The position numbers and the translations under genes are program-made. Positions 1-9,547 of a stretch of 64,000 nt of DNA are shown piece after piece. The notes beneath the pieces are model-generated. The model was not told the DNA's origin. It saw only the letters and a list, made by a program, of their open reading frames with translations, and made no database searches. The stretch comes from an uncultured Poribacteria bacterium (lineage in GTDB: Bacteria > Poribacteria > WGA-4E > WGA-3G): the NCBI GenBank assembly GCA_951828515.1, contig OX639992.1, forward strand, positions 1,416,439 through 1,480,438. Direction: 5' to 3'. The number at the start of each line of letters is the position of its first letter. Within the stretch, counting starts at the first letter, position 1.

Positions 1-198
1 GTCAGTGGAATAGTTATCGGAGGAAGCGTTGTCGGTTGTCGGTTGTCGGTTGTCGGTTAAAAGAGGATTTTGTTAAACGAGGGGAAATCCGCAGAAAGGG
101 AAACGCCCTATCAAAAACCCCAAGCAAAAACACCTCTTAACTGATAACTGATAACTGAAAGGGTTGCGTAGCAACCCGAACCGATAACCAATAAAAAA
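1..198. repeat. Intergenic repeat cluster (heptamer repeats)
   Basis: No gene is seen. Positions 30-57 hold four tandem copies of a 7-mer (cggttgt), and 138-160 holds tandem aactgat units. Positions 92-121 (agaaagggaaacgccctatc and following) recur near 41522-41550. The last stretch, ACCGATAACCAATAAAAAAA, runs directly into the start codon at 199 with no Shine-Dalgarno. The same arrangement precedes the gene starting at 34944 on the minus strand. Confidence 0.75.
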
Positions 199-3100
199 AT
201 GGACGAAAGGTTTACACAAGCCAGTGGCACGCATGTCTATACTGGATGCGAGTTGTTAGTTAAGGGTGCCTTAGAGAGTGGTGTCAGCCTTCTCACAGGT
301 TATCCAGGCTCTCCAATCGCCGAAGTATTTGACATTATCGAACGCAACGCCGAGTTGTTGAAGACCAACGGCATCGTCGCGCAGATAGCCAACAACGAGG
401 CATTGAGTATCGCTCGACTCAATGGTTCGCAGATGGCTGATGTCCGCGCGATTACGTTTATGAAAAGCGTCGGCTTCCATGTCGCTTCTGATTCTCTGGC
501 GATTAGTAACCTTGCAGGAACAACGGGTGGTGCGGTTGTGGTCGTTGGTGACGATACATGGTCGCACAGCACGCAGGTGCCTGCTGACTCCCGATTTTTG
601 GCACGGCACGTCCAAACACCGCTGATTGAGCCTGGCACATTTCAGGAACTTAAGGACTGGATTAACTGCGCCTTCCAGATTTCCGCAGCATCGAACCTCT
701 ATGTCTGCTACTTAACGACCGAAAATCAGGCAAGCGGCGGCGGCGATGTTGAACTCCACCCCAATATTTATCCCGAAATTAGCGACTTGCAGCAAATCAA
801 CTTGGATACCCAACTCATCGATGCCGACAAACGGGTTGTTTTACCGCCACATACTGCCCAGATCGAAGTAGAGGCATTGAGAGAACGGATCCCGATCGTA
901 CTTGAGACAGCACGGAACCTTGGACTCAACACAATCGAGTTCATGGAAGAAACTTCAAGTCGAAAGAAGCACCGTCTTGGATTTGTCAGTGCTGGCTTGG
1001 CTTATAGCTGCCTCCGCCACGCACTCCGAGAATTGCAGTTAGACGGTGAAATTCCGATTCTCAAACTGGGTGTGACATACCCTATTGACACGAACATCGT
1101 CAGAGAATTCGCCGCACAAGTTGACGAAATCTACGTCATCGAAGAAAAACGTCCCCTTTTAGAGAACGAAATAAAAGCATTCATTACCCACGGGTATCAG
1201 AATAGAGACATTGATCAATACGTAAATGTGTGGGGCAAACAATTTCCCAACGGCATGGCAGGAATCCCGGTCACTTCTGGCTTAGATGCCTCTATCCTTA
1301 TTCAAAAACTCATCCCACTTCTCAAACATCTCCTCGGTAATGGCAGTCAGCCGTCGGTTTCCGTCAACAGTCAGCGAGAGAACCTCTTTGCTGAAAGTCA
1401 ACAGCCGATTGCTGCCAGTCATACAGCACCCCATTACAATCCAAAAATCGATCTGGAACATCTCTCACGTGAAGAAACACTCCAAAGGCAGGTATCCGAA
1501 CAACAAATCGATATTCCACAACGCACGCCTACTTTCTGTCCCGGCTGTCCGCATCGGGATTCTTCGAGCGTTTTCCTTGAAATTACGCAGCAATTCATGG
1601 ATGTGGACTATATGAAGAAGCACCACGGCTCAGGACCTGTCGATCTTGTCTTCCATGGAGATATAGGCTGCTATTCAATGCTCAAATATGAACCGTTTCC
1701 ACGTCTCATGCACAATCTTTCTGCGATGGCATTAGGTGGCGGTGCGGGGGCTGGCATCGACCCGTTTATCAAAAACAAGCAGGTCGTTTTCATGGGGGAT
1801 TCAACCTTTTTCCACGGCGGGATAGCGGCGATTTCGGATTCAATCAAAAACAACCAAGACATCGCCTATATTATTTTAGACAACCAAACAACGGCAATGA
1901 CGGGACACCAACCGACGCCTGCTGACGAGTTTGACCTCCTCGGGAACCCGACGTTCGCACAAGATATTGAGCAAGTGGCACAAGGACTCACTGGTAATTC
2001 GGAAATAGAAATTGTGCGCACCAACCCAGAAGACAGGGTGAACTACAAAAAATATCTGGAGAAGACCATTCTCAAACCCGGTGTCAAAATTATCATCGCC
2101 GATAAAGAGTGTGCGATTACCCATCATCGTCGGGTTCGGCGTGAACAACGGCAAACGATAGCCAAAGACGGTTTTCTTAAATACGAAAAGCACATCAATA
2201 TAACGCATGAGGTGTGTGAGTTCTGTCGAGAATGCACCACTGTCACGGGATGTCCCGGTTTAAAAATAGTTGATACCGATTATGGTGAGAAAATCGCCAT
2301 CGATCAGTCAACTTGCGTCTCCGATGGTGCCTGTGCCCGGATTAAATACGCATGTCCTGCGTTTGAAGAGGTTATCGTCACACGCAAACGTCCGCCTAAG
2401 AAGCAAATAACAGAATTCGGCAATAGCGAACTCTTGAGTGATAAACCTTTACCACCACCACCCCTAAGGACGTTCGAGCGGAGTTGGAACATGTACGCCG
2501 CAGGTGTCGGCGGCATGGGGATCGGAACGATCTCGAAAGTCCTCGTCGTTGCAGGCTATCTTCAGGGCTACAACGTAACATTTTGCGATAGGAAAGGGCT
2601 GGCAATTCGCAATGGCGGTGTCTATACACATATCGCGTATATGCAACCGGGCGTTCACGCGTCCCCCATGATTCCTTATGGTAAGGCAGATCTCCTATTA
2701 GGACTCGATATTTTAGAGGCGGTCCGCGGGATTACTGCCCACTCACTCTTCCGCATCGCTTCACCGAATCGAACTGCTGCTGTGGTGAATACAGCCAAAA
2801 CTGAAACAATCACCACGCTCATCGGCAAAGACGATTTCGACCCAGAGACCCTCGAAGCGGAACTTCAGACGTATACGAAGGCGGACGCGTATTTTGGCAC
2901 AGATTTATTCACAGTTTCTGAGCGATTGTTCGGCAACACGTTATACGCGAACATGATGCTTCTTGGTACTGCTTTCCAACGGCAATTGATACCTCTCGAA
3001 TTGGAACCACTCCAATTGGCACTCAAACAGATGGTGCCGCACGCCGATTTAGATATCAACATGAAAGCGTTCACCGTCGGGCGTCGCCTTGCATTAGAAC

Positions 3101-3894
3101 ACACTGGATCTCTTGTGGACGCAAGTTCCGAAAAGCCGTTGGCAACCTACACAGAAATGCTTTCGGCAAAACAACAGATCTTAAGAAAAAAACGTAATGG
3201 GAAACGTTTAGCGCGAGAATACGTAACAATAATTGAAAGTATCATTGCGTCTCTTAATTTTAATTCAGACAGCATCCGTCGAACTCTCGCACTCTATATC
3301 TATGATTTGATTCAGTTCGAGGATATAAACTACGCACGGATATACGCTGAAAAGATTAAACAGGTGCACGCACACGACTCAGAAGCGTACCATTATCGAG
3401 CGACACAAGCTGCGATTCGCTATCTCCATAAGGTGATGCTAATCAAGGACGAGGTCTACGTCGCACATCTGCTAACGAGCGAAGAAAAATTGCAACGGGA
3501 TAAGGAACTGTATAAGGTTGACACAGCAAACGGCGATAGGATTAGATATGTTCATCTCAATCGTCCTCACGTCACCGTGATGGGGCTTGACTTTGAAAGT
3601 GACATTGACACACGAAATTGGCAATTGCATCTGATGAAACGTATGAAGTTTCTAAGACGCTGGCTTCCAGAGTGGCACGCCAAGGAAAAAGCGTTCCGAG
3701 AGTGGTATATTACCCGCGTGATCGACACCTTTTCACCGACTGACACTGAGACGTACGAAAAACATCTCCAAGCGTTAGAATGTGTGGAGGAAGTCCGTGG
3801 CTATCGAGAAATTCGCTACCCGAAAATGGAAATGGTAAAACAGAAAGTTGAAGAATGGTTGTCGGTTGTCAGTCGTCAGTCGTCAGTGGAATAG
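199..3894 (+). CDS. Indolepyruvate ferredoxin oxidoreductase, fused alpha/beta type
   Basis: Likely converts aryl-2-oxo acids such as indolepyruvate to acyl-CoA with reduction of ferredoxin, in the cytoplasm. At 1231 residues it matches the fused bacterial form. An N-terminal pyruvate-ferredoxin-oxidoreductase-type domain is followed by a TPP-binding domain (residues about 485-570, with GDIGCYSM and MGDSTFFHGG). A cysteine-rich Fe-S segment lies at about 673-720 (CEFCRECTTVTGC, then CVSDGACARIKYAC). A gamma/IorB-like domain starts near 764 (GVGGMGIGTISK), and a long C-terminal region follows as in fused enzymes. The last 10 or so residues (LSVVSRQSSVE) are encoded by a dispersed heptamer repeat, so the native C-terminus may have been replaced. 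The ATG follows a repeat with no clear Shine-Dalgarno. Confidence 0.9.
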   Translation: MDERFTQASGTHVYTGCELLVKGALESGVSLLTGYPGSPIAEVFDIIERNAELLKTNGIVAQIANNEALSIARLNGSQMADVRAITFMKSVGFHVASDSLAISNLAGTTGGAVVVVGDDTWSHSTQVPADSRFLARHVQTPLIEPGTFQELKDWINCAFQISAASNLYVCYLTTENQASGGGDVELHPNIYPEISDLQQINLDTQLIDADKRVVLPPHTAQIEVEALRERIPIVLETARNLGLNTIEFMEETSSRKKHRLGFVSAGLAYSCLRHALRELQLDGEIPILKLGVTYPIDTNIVREFAAQVDEIYVIEEKRPLLENEIKAFITHGYQNRDIDQYVNVWGKQFPNGMAGIPVTSGLDASILIQKLIPLLKHLLGNGSQPSVSVNSQRENLFAESQQPIAASHTAPHYNPKIDLEHLSREETLQRQVSEQQIDIPQRTPTFCPGCPHRDSSSVFLEITQQFMDVDYMKKHHGSGPVDLVFHGDIGCYSMLKYEPFPRLMHNLSAMALGGGAGAGIDPFIKNKQVVFMGDSTFFHGGIAAISDSIKNNQDIAYIILDNQTTAMTGHQPTPADEFDLLGNPTFAQDIEQVAQGLTGNSEIEIVRTNPEDRVNYKKYLEKTILKPGVKIIIADKECAITHHRRVRREQRQTIAKDGFLKYEKHINITHEVCEFCRECTTVTGCPGLKIVDTDYGEKIAIDQSTCVSDGACARIKYACPAFEEVIVTRKRPPKKQITEFGNSELLSDKPLPPPPLRTFERSWNMYAAGVGGMGIGTISKVLVVAGYLQGYNVTFCDRKGLAIRNGGVYTHIAYMQPGVHASPMIPYGKADLLLGLDILEAVRGITAHSLFRIASPNRTAAVVNTAKTETITTLIGKDDFDPETLEAELQTYTKADAYFGTDLFTVSERLFGNTLYANMMLLGTAFQRQLIPLELEPLQLALKQMVPHADLDINMKAFTVGRRLALEHTGSLVDASSEKPLATYTEMLSAKQQILRKKRNGKRLAREYVTIIESIIASLNFNSDSIRRTLALYIYDLIQFEDINYARIYAEKIKQVHAHDSEAYHYRATQAAIRYLHKVMLIKDEVYVAHLLTSEEKLQRDKELYKVDTANGDRIRYVHLNRPHVTVMGLDFESDIDTRNWQLHLMKRMKFLRRWLPEWHAKEKAFREWYITRVIDTFSPTDTETYEKHLQALECVEEVRGYREIRYPKMEMVKQKVEEWLSVVSRQSSVE

Positions 3895-3958
3895 AAAATT
3901 GGGCATCTCTCCTTCCATTTCTTAGCTGATACCTGCTCACTGAAGCGTGTAAAAAACA

Positions 3959-4819
3959 ATGCAGACACGACATATATTGACCGGACACACCCGCATTGTC
4001 GGTGTTATTGGTGATCCCGTTGAACACAGCCGTTCACCTCAAATGCACAACGCTGCTTTTGCCAAAGCGGATCTTGATTATGTATATGTCCCTTTCCATG
4101 TCCGTCCCTATGATCTGGCAGATGCGATTGCCGGGTTTAAAGCGATGAATGTCGTCGGTATTAACGTAACGCTCCCACACAAACAGGCAGTCATCCGGCA
4201 TCTCACATCAATCTCTCGGGAAGCGGAACTCATTGGTGCTGTGAACACCCTGACGTTTGTTGAAGGGAACATATATGGCGATAATACAGATGCCCCCGGT
4301 GTCTTAAAAGCCTTGGAAGAGGACGGAAACATGTCTGTACCAGTGGGCGAGAACATTGTCGTCTTAGGCGCGGGTGGGGCTGCGAGGGCTGTCGTCGTTG
4401 CGTTTGCGCTCAGAGGCGTAGCATCAATTACAATCGCCAACCGCACAGTGGAAAAAGCGGTCTCTTTAGCAGAAGAGATGGATCGGAAGACGGGTGTTCC
4501 TATGCAAGGAATAGGGCTTACGGACGAACGATTGCCTTTGGCTGTTAGCGAGAGCAAACTCCTTGTCAACACTGCGACAACGAGCATGGATGTCAGACAA
4601 CCCTTGCTCATTTCTGCCGACTGGCTTCAACCCAGTACTATTGTTTATGACATTGTGTATACGCCGCCGGTAACACCTTTGATGCAAGCCGCTACTGCGT
4701 CCAAATGTCAAACCCTTGGCGGCATCGGGATGTTAGTTCATCAGGGGGCTATCGCTTTTGAGAAATGGACGGGTGTCACACCGTGTACTGAGACAATGCG
4801 TCAAGCGCTACAGACATGA
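3959..4819 (+). CDS. aroE: Shikimate dehydrogenase
   Basis: Catalyses NADPH-dependent reduction of 3-dehydroshikimate in the chorismate pathway. The 286 residues match the usual AroE length. The substrate motif VIGDPVEHSRSPQMHN is near the start, the catalytic lysine is in NVTLPHK (about residue 70) and the aspartate in GDNTDAPG (about 107). The nucleotide loop is GAGGAARAV, and the C-terminal GGIGMLVHQGA carries the conserved glutamine. It lies 64 bp after the indolepyruvate oxidoreductase, so aromatic metabolism genes are adjacent. A stem-loop overlaps its stop codon. Confidence 0.95.
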   Translation: MQTRHILTGHTRIVGVIGDPVEHSRSPQMHNAAFAKADLDYVYVPFHVRPYDLADAIAGFKAMNVVGINVTLPHKQAVIRHLTSISREAELIGAVNTLTFVEGNIYGDNTDAPGVLKALEEDGNMSVPVGENIVVLGAGGAARAVVVAFALRGVASITIANRTVEKAVSLAEEMDRKTGVPMQGIGLTDERLPLAVSESKLLVNTATTSMDVRQPLLISADWLQPSTIVYDIVYTPPVTPLMQAATASKCQTLGGIGMLVHQGAIAFEKWTGVTPCTETMRQALQT

Positions 4820-4835
4820 CTCTCCGCTGGAGAGT
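4819..4835 (+). terminator. Stem-loop at the aroE stop codon
   Basis: ACTCTCC and GGAGAGT form a perfect 7-bp stem around a GCT loop, beginning in the TGA stop codon. Only a short TTTC follows, so this is either a weak intrinsic terminator or an mRNA-protecting hairpin. Confidence 0.4.
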
Positions 4836-4943
4836 TTCAAAGGAATTCCTTTTCAGCAGCCCAGCGAGGTGCAAGGTCTATAGAGTCATCTCACAACCTC
4901 ATACAGTTCACTAAGACATACGAAAGGGGTCAACAACGATACA

Positions 4944-5255
4944 ATGGAACAACAAGAACAGGATTTCATGCCGATTCGCTTCGTTATACTCGGCACACCT
5001 TATACCATAAAACCGACAGAAGAGTTAACACCCGAAGCAATCAAGGAACTGGTTGAATACGTCAAAAATTTAGTTGAGTCCTATCTCAGGAAAGGCTTTG
5101 ACGAACAAAGGGTTCCGTTGTTGGTTGCCTTCCACATCGCTGATGAAAAACGTCGTCTTCAGGAAAAGTATGAATTGCCCTTGTACCGAATAGCAGAGAG
5201 GTTACAATTTGCGATTGAAGAGGAGACGGAGCCCGAGGCTACCGCAGAAGAATAA
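4944..5255 (+). CDS. ZapA-like small protein
   Basis: A 103-residue cytoplasmic protein. An N-terminal beta-hairpin-like segment (RFVILGTPYTIKPTEE) is followed by a long helix with RVPLLVAFHIADEKRRL. This resembles the ZapA pattern (LG..Y.I, then RVAVLAALNIADEL), where the protein bundles FtsZ filaments as a coiled-coil dimer or tetramer. The tail (EEETEPEATAEE) is acidic. It stands alone after aroE and before the converging M48 protease. The ZapA call rests on pattern similarity only, and another small coiled-coil protein is possible. Confidence 0.55.
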   Translation: MEQQEQDFMPIRFVILGTPYTIKPTEELTPEAIKELVEYVKNLVESYLRKGFDEQRVPLLVAFHIADEKRRLQEKYELPLYRIAERLQFAIEEETEPEATAEE

Positions 5256-5318
5256 CTGTCGACGGTCAGCATTATCCGACAGGTTTTCGATAGCCATTTG
5301 AAGTATCTGTTGTCCATT

Positions 5319-6683
5319 CTAACGGAGCAACAACACAGCGAGAATGCCAAATACCGGTAGCAAGGCAATTAAAATTTTGACTTCGACCAGATAATTTTTG
5401 TAACGTTGAACTGCGGAATTCTGCTCTATCCACTGGTTAATGAATTCAATTCGTCGATGGATGGACGGATGTGTGTTGAAAATTTCAAAGAAACGCCGAA
5501 TCGACCTCGGTACAGAATTCAGCACTGCGAGTTTCGCCAACGCTCCTTTGAATGCTTCCGGTTTCTCTGTAAGCCTAACTGCATATAGGTCGGCTTGATG
5601 TTCGCAACGCCTCGACAAATACCGAAAGATAAATACAAAATAAATCATCAGAAAGGCCAACGAGCATAATGTCGATACCGCAGACAAAAGGGGTTGTGAT
5701 TCTCCAAGGTATGCGACCAACGGCTCCTCAACCAGGAAATAAAAAAACGGATAATTCAAGAGATAGAAGAGGGCAAAAAGCATATATGTTGGAATGTGCC
5801 TATAGCGGATATGTCCAAGTTCATGGGCGACAACAGTTTCAATTTCTTCATCCGTAAAGTATTCGAGAAGCGCGTCTGTGAGAAAAATGCGACGATTCCA
5901 CGGAAATGCGCCCGCGACAGCTGCGTTGGCTATTAACAGTGAACCGGTTTTCCACACTACAATCTCCCGATATTTTATACCGCTCTGCTTCGTCAATCGG
6001 TCCAATTTCTCCTTCAGGACCGAATTCACCGCGAGTCGTTCCGTTTTCCATAGAAACTGCATCAATAATGGGGCAAAGATATACACGGAAACAATCACCG
6101 GTAGGATCAACCCAATTAGAATATACGGATGCTCAATGATGAATACTTTTGCTGCATAAGGGAGCCAGTGAATAGCATCCATTATCGCCAAGTAAAGGAA
6201 CATCGGCAACAACGGGAAAAGCAAAAACTTGAATTGCAGACTGAGAATCTCTCTGTAGTGCCCTGGTTGGAGTCTATTCACCCGATAAAATGCAAGTCGG
6301 ATACAGATGAGTCCGATCAGTAAGGGAAGCAGCGCGAGGGTCTGGCGTAAATTTGCCATCGGTAAGAATGCAAAGTATTTTTCAATCAGCATCGGCAGAT
6401 TCAACAGATACAGATTGCAGAGGTATGCCGCTAAACTGAGGCACTCAAAAACAATCATGAAGCGTCGCAGGCGATAGAGTGTTGACAGACTTTTCTCTTC
6501 GTGGGCGGGAAAGGCTCTCGCCACATAGGATGTCACGCAACATGTGATAAGAATAGGTAACCCTGTCAAGACCAGTGTCCAGAGGATTACCTGCCCATCA
6601 CTGATGTTCATGCTTGCTTGGGGTGGCTCAAAGGAGAAAAGAAAGAGAAGCCCAGCAATTAAGATGATACTTATCTGTCCCAC
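5319..6683 (-). CDS. M48-family membrane zinc metallopeptidase
   Basis: A 454-residue membrane protease. Several hydrophobic segments fill roughly residues 1-210. The zinc motif HELGH is near residue 287 and the third ligand is in the CEHQADLYA segment near 362. The layout resembles the HtpX/Ste24 group, which degrades membrane or envelope proteins. The start is GTG, placed directly after GTAAGGTAAAATTAAAA, a truncated form of the leader cassette found throughout the window. The gene converges on the ZapA-like gene. Confidence 0.88.
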   Translation of the reverse strand: MGQISIILIAGLLFLFSFEPPQASMNISDGQVILWTLVLTGLPILITCCVTSYVARAFPAHEEKSLSTLYRLRRFMIVFECLSLAAYLCNLYLLNLPMLIEKYFAFLPMANLRQTLALLPLLIGLICIRLAFYRVNRLQPGHYREILSLQFKFLLFPLLPMFLYLAIMDAIHWLPYAAKVFIIEHPYILIGLILPVIVSVYIFAPLLMQFLWKTERLAVNSVLKEKLDRLTKQSGIKYREIVVWKTGSLLIANAAVAGAFPWNRRIFLTDALLEYFTDEEIETVVAHELGHIRYRHIPTYMLFALFYLLNYPFFYFLVEEPLVAYLGESQPLLSAVSTLCSLAFLMIYFVFIFRYLSRRCEHQADLYAVRLTEKPEAFKGALAKLAVLNSVPRSIRRFFEIFNTHPSIHRRIEFINQWIEQNSAVQRYKNYLVEVKILIALLPVFGILAVLLLR

Positions 6684-6700
6684 TTTTAATTTTACCTTAC
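6684..6700 (-). promoter_or_regulatory. Short leader-cassette copy with RBS
   Basis: On the minus strand, GTAAGGTAAAATTAAAA precedes the GTG start of the M48 gene. The AAGG acts as Shine-Dalgarno and supports the GTG start choice. Confidence 0.6.
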
Positions 6701-6713
6701 GATTTTTTAATTT

Positions 6714-6842
6714 TATAGTAGAGCCCGTAATTACTTATACACCCGTAGGAGAAGAGTCGGGAATCGGAGTTCCCTCCTACAGGGTTCATGAAGTAGGATG
6801 TGGGTTTTCCAAAATGTAAACTTATTTTCGGGTTTTACTATA
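6714..6842. mobile_element. MITE-like element A
   Basis: A 129-bp non-coding element with terminal inverted repeats (TATAGTAGAGCCCG left; CGGGTTTTACTATA right, 12 of 14 paired). Inside is a REP-like hairpin GGGAA-TCGGAG-TTCCC followed by CTCCTAC. It has the same terminal design as the elements at 13758, 22357 and 58466. No transposase lies inside. Confidence 0.7.
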
Positions 6843-7136
6843 TCTTGCGGAGGAATAACGTCCGTTTCAATTATCAAGGGCGTTTCTTAAACCTGCAGAA
6901 ACACCCAAGCAAAACCCTGCGCCTGCTTCGCAGTGAGAATGCAGGCTACGCACTTAGAACTAATTTTACGCTGGATACTATTACCATCTGCTCTATGCAG
7001 CCTTCCAAGCCGAAGTGCCTGCAAGTCAGCGAACGGAATCTCTGGCGAATCATAGAATTTTAACGCATCTCGCGTCAAAAATCAAGAACGTTTTAAAGCC
7101 TTACTTCAATTGCGTTAGTATCCTTGAAAAAAACTC
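6843..7136. other. Intergenic sequence with repeat debris
   Basis: No gene seen. Fragments such as gcaggctacgcac near 6940 resemble degraded parts of the dispersed leader cassette. Confidence 0.4.
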
Positions 7137-7166
7137 TTGACTTTTTTTTTCAAAAAGTGGTATAAT
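7137..7166 (+). promoter_or_regulatory. Strong sigma-70-type promoter
   Basis: TTGACT (7137-7142), an 18-bp spacer, then TATAAT (7161-7166). Transcription should begin near 7173, about 530 nt before the next start codon. Confidence 0.75.
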
Positions 7167-7172
7167 TAGTAC

Positions 7173-7690
7173 CAAAGTACCTGTGAGAGCATATTGCTTG
7201 CAGGTCTCCTATATTGCAAAGTTCGTGATGCAGTTTCGGGTGCTGAAAAACCGTTGTTTGCGCGGGCAGTGAATTGTCGCTTTGGCATACACACACTTTC
7301 ACTGAAAACACAGACAAGTGAAGATAAACACCTTTTTCTTTGACAATACCAGACATAAGTGATATAGTTTGTATTAGCACTTGGACAGCATTCTCACCCC
7401 GCACGCTTGTGTGGATGCTATCCCCATCGATGAGACGGTGGGCAGTGTTAGTGTGAAACCACTTAAAACATTCGGACGAGGCCTAAATCTATGGGTAGAT
7501 ACCCTCTGCCACCCGCCTCATCCATCCTAATAACCATCGCGGTCGGCTTGGTCGAGATGTAAAACACCTGCGGAGTCCGTGTAAGACCTTATACAATCAG
7601 CACTACGATGCTGTCGGAGGCACTGGATGTTGAAACAGGAACTACCTCTACAGACATAACCAGTTATCTGCAATTATCTGTAGTAAAAGG
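7173..7690 (+). ncRNA. Long structured leader or independent small RNA
   Basis: About 520 nt without a plus-strand ORF between a strong promoter and the OmpA-like lipoprotein gene. Visible stems are 7179-7183 with 7201-7205, containing inner 7188-7191 with 7195-7198. Others are 7298-7303 with 7317-7322, and 7383-7391 with 7415-7423, enclosing 7399-7404 with 7409-7414. Further stems are 7423-7428 with 7437-7442, and 7474-7482 with 7515-7523. I found no tmRNA, RNase P or SRP RNA signature. It may be a 5' UTR, a separate RNA, or both. Confidence 0.45.
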
Positions 7691-7701
7691 AGCAGGAATC
7701 C

Positions 7702-8568
7702 ATGATAAGTAGAACCGCTTTCACAATTATCGCTCTTCTGGGTGTTGCACTTGTTGTGAGTAGTTGCGGCAAGTTGGATCAGGAAGAGTTTGAAATGTGG
7801 AAGAATGAACATGTCTCGCAAATAGAGCAATCTGAAGCAGACATGTCAAACAAGATTACAATGCTGGATGGCAAGGTCGATCAGCAAGGCAAAGATCTAA
7901 CAGAAGCTATCTCCAGAGCGAAGGATGAGGCGATTGCCGCGTCCCAGCAAGGGGACGCTGATAGCATTGCTGCTGCCATGCAAAGTGCCAAAGAGCAGGA
8001 TGCGCAACTCCGCGCCGACCTAACAAAGTCTATTGATATGCAGGGGCAAAAAGCGATGGACTTTGCCAAAGGCGAAGATGCAAAACTGCAAAAACACCTT
8101 GATGCCCAGGGAGAAGACCATAAAGCCCAAGACGCAGCGATAAAGCAGCTTGAGTCTAAAGTCATGGCTTTGGAAGAAGGTTTAGCCATGGTGGCAGAAG
8201 AAGTTACCGCAGTACCGACACTGCTGGTTACCGTCACTTTCAGCAGTGGTCGCACCGCTCTATCCAGCGACGCAAAACAGATGCTTGATGGCATCGTTGA
8301 ACAACTCATGGAAGCTTCGGATGCCAAGATCAAGGTTGTTGGACACGCTGATGGCATGCCAGTCCTGCGCGGAAGCTATAGGAGCAATTGGGATCTCTCA
8401 CAGGCACGCGCGAACTCCGCTGCAAAGTATCTGCAATCAAAAGGAATTGATGCTGGTAGCATTGATGCTGTTGGTAAAGCACACACCGATCCTGTTGCGC
8501 CACAGAACACTGCCGCAGGTAGAGCTATGAATCGCCGGGTCGAAGTTATTTTGGTTCCTGCACATTAG
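7702..8568 (+). CDS. OmpA-family (Pal-like) lipoprotein with coiled coil
   Basis: A 288-residue envelope lipoprotein. The signal peptide ends in the lipobox VVSSC with lipidated Cys22. Residues about 30-165 are Ala/Glu/Lys-rich and predicted coiled coil. The C-terminal domain (about 170-285) has the OmpA/MotB peptidoglycan-binding pattern: a central VVGHADG, NWDLSQARA, and terminal GRAMNRRVEVIL. It probably ties the outer membrane to peptidoglycan, with the coiled coil spanning the periplasm. AAAGGAG 12 nt upstream supports this start. The long structured leader before it is unusual for a Pal-type gene. Confidence 0.88.
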   Translation: MISRTAFTIIALLGVALVVSSCGKLDQEEFEMWKNEHVSQIEQSEADMSNKITMLDGKVDQQGKDLTEAISRAKDEAIAASQQGDADSIAAAMQSAKEQDAQLRADLTKSIDMQGQKAMDFAKGEDAKLQKHLDAQGEDHKAQDAAIKQLESKVMALEEGLAMVAEEVTAVPTLLVTVTFSSGRTALSSDAKQMLDGIVEQLMEASDAKIKVVGHADGMPVLRGSYRSNWDLSQARANSAAKYLQSKGIDAGSIDAVGKAHTDPVAPQNTAAGRAMNRRVEVILVPAH

Positions 8569-8618
8569 CCATACCCATACACATTAATTCTAAATCATTC
8601 ATTGGGCAGAAGCCTTTT

Positions 8619-8736
8619 TATGGTAGATTTTAGAATTACTTAGACCTTCTAAAGAGGCGAGGATACAATCCTCGCCAGCGGCGGTAGAGGGTTTTCGTTC
8701 CTATTGAATGTAAAGGTATTTTTATAATTCACCATA
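8619..8736. mobile_element. MITE-like element E
   Basis: A 118-bp element with diverged terminal inverted repeats (TATGGTAGATTTTAG left; AATTCACCATA right). Its core GCGAGGATACAATCCTCGC-CAGCGGCGG closely resembles the core of elements B, C and D. It lies just after the lipoprotein gene, preceded by GGGCAGAAGCCTTTTT, a weak terminator-like sequence. Confidence 0.55.
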
Positions 8737-8859
8737 GTTTCCCTGACCCAATGCGTGCAGTCTAAGTGTTTTGTATCGACGTAGAGGCGGGTCGCTGTAC
8801 CCGCCTACTGCTGTCATATCACGACTCTATACGCGCATTGGATGAGGACTTTACCACTT

Positions 8860-9543
8860 ATGCGTTTGGTATCTGTTTGTTTCTTACTTCTGCTGTTGAC
8901 TCCCTGCCTAACACTTGCAGATACCACCGATGTGCAACCCCTACGCCCATCCCCTGTCCGAGCCTTTTTAGCAGAACACCTGCAATTTCCGTCGTTTCAG
9001 TTATCCTTATTCTCATACAAGCCGGAGTTGGGCAGCTTAACCGACATTCTCCAAAGCATCGGGGTATCTCGGATTCCGGGTGCGCTGTTACCAACGTTTT
9101 CAGTTGTATTTGAACACAGTGCCGAGTTAGATTCACGTCTGGAATTTGGATATTGGCAGATGGAGCTTGACATCCCACCGCCCACATCAGCAAGTCTCTC
9201 TACCACCCTCATCCCGATTTCGTATCAGTTTATTTATCGTCCGGTGCTTCTCGCCGAATATCTCCCAATCTACTTGGGAGGTGGTATCGGTTATTTGGGA
9301 GCCAGCTTTAGTGGTAGTGCAATCGATCTCATTGAACAGCAGGGCATCAGCTTTGACAATAGCACTTCAGGTCCGACCGGGTACATTCTCATCGGGGCAG
9401 AACTGCTGCAGTGGGACCATAACCTTTCACTCACCTTTGAGGTGAAACGGATACTCAAGACAGTAGAAACAACTGGCACAATACCACTCGATCTGATTTT
9501 AGACGGCACTGCAATCGGCTTAGGCGTCAAAATGCGATTTTAA
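8860..9543 (+). CDS. Exported protein, probably a small outer-membrane barrel
   Basis: The signal peptide is MRLVSVCFLLLLLTPCLTLA. The rest is rich in alternating polar/hydrophobic strands, with a Gly-rich segment (YLGGGIGYLGASFSGS) and a terminal aromatic residue (VKMRF*), as in 8- to 12-strand outer-membrane barrels. I set the start at 8860 because GAGGA lies 11 nt upstream. An in-frame ATG at 8842 would add six residues but has no Shine-Dalgarno. The next gene starts 5 bp after the stop, so the two are probably co-transcribed. The family was not recognised. Confidence 0.65.
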   Translation: MRLVSVCFLLLLLTPCLTLADTTDVQPLRPSPVRAFLAEHLQFPSFQLSLFSYKPELGSLTDILQSIGVSRIPGALLPTFSVVFEHSAELDSRLEFGYWQMELDIPPPTSASLSTTLIPISYQFIYRPVLLAEYLPIYLGGGIGYLGASFSGSAIDLIEQQGISFDNSTSGPTGYILIGAELLQWDHNLSLTFEVKRILKTVETTGTIPLDLILDGTAIGLGVKMRF

Positions 9544-9547
9544 ATGG

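Noticed and set aside
7173-7690. tmRNA or RNase P RNA in the long leader
   Set aside because: No tRNA-like ends, no tag reading frame and none of the conserved RNase P core blocks were found.
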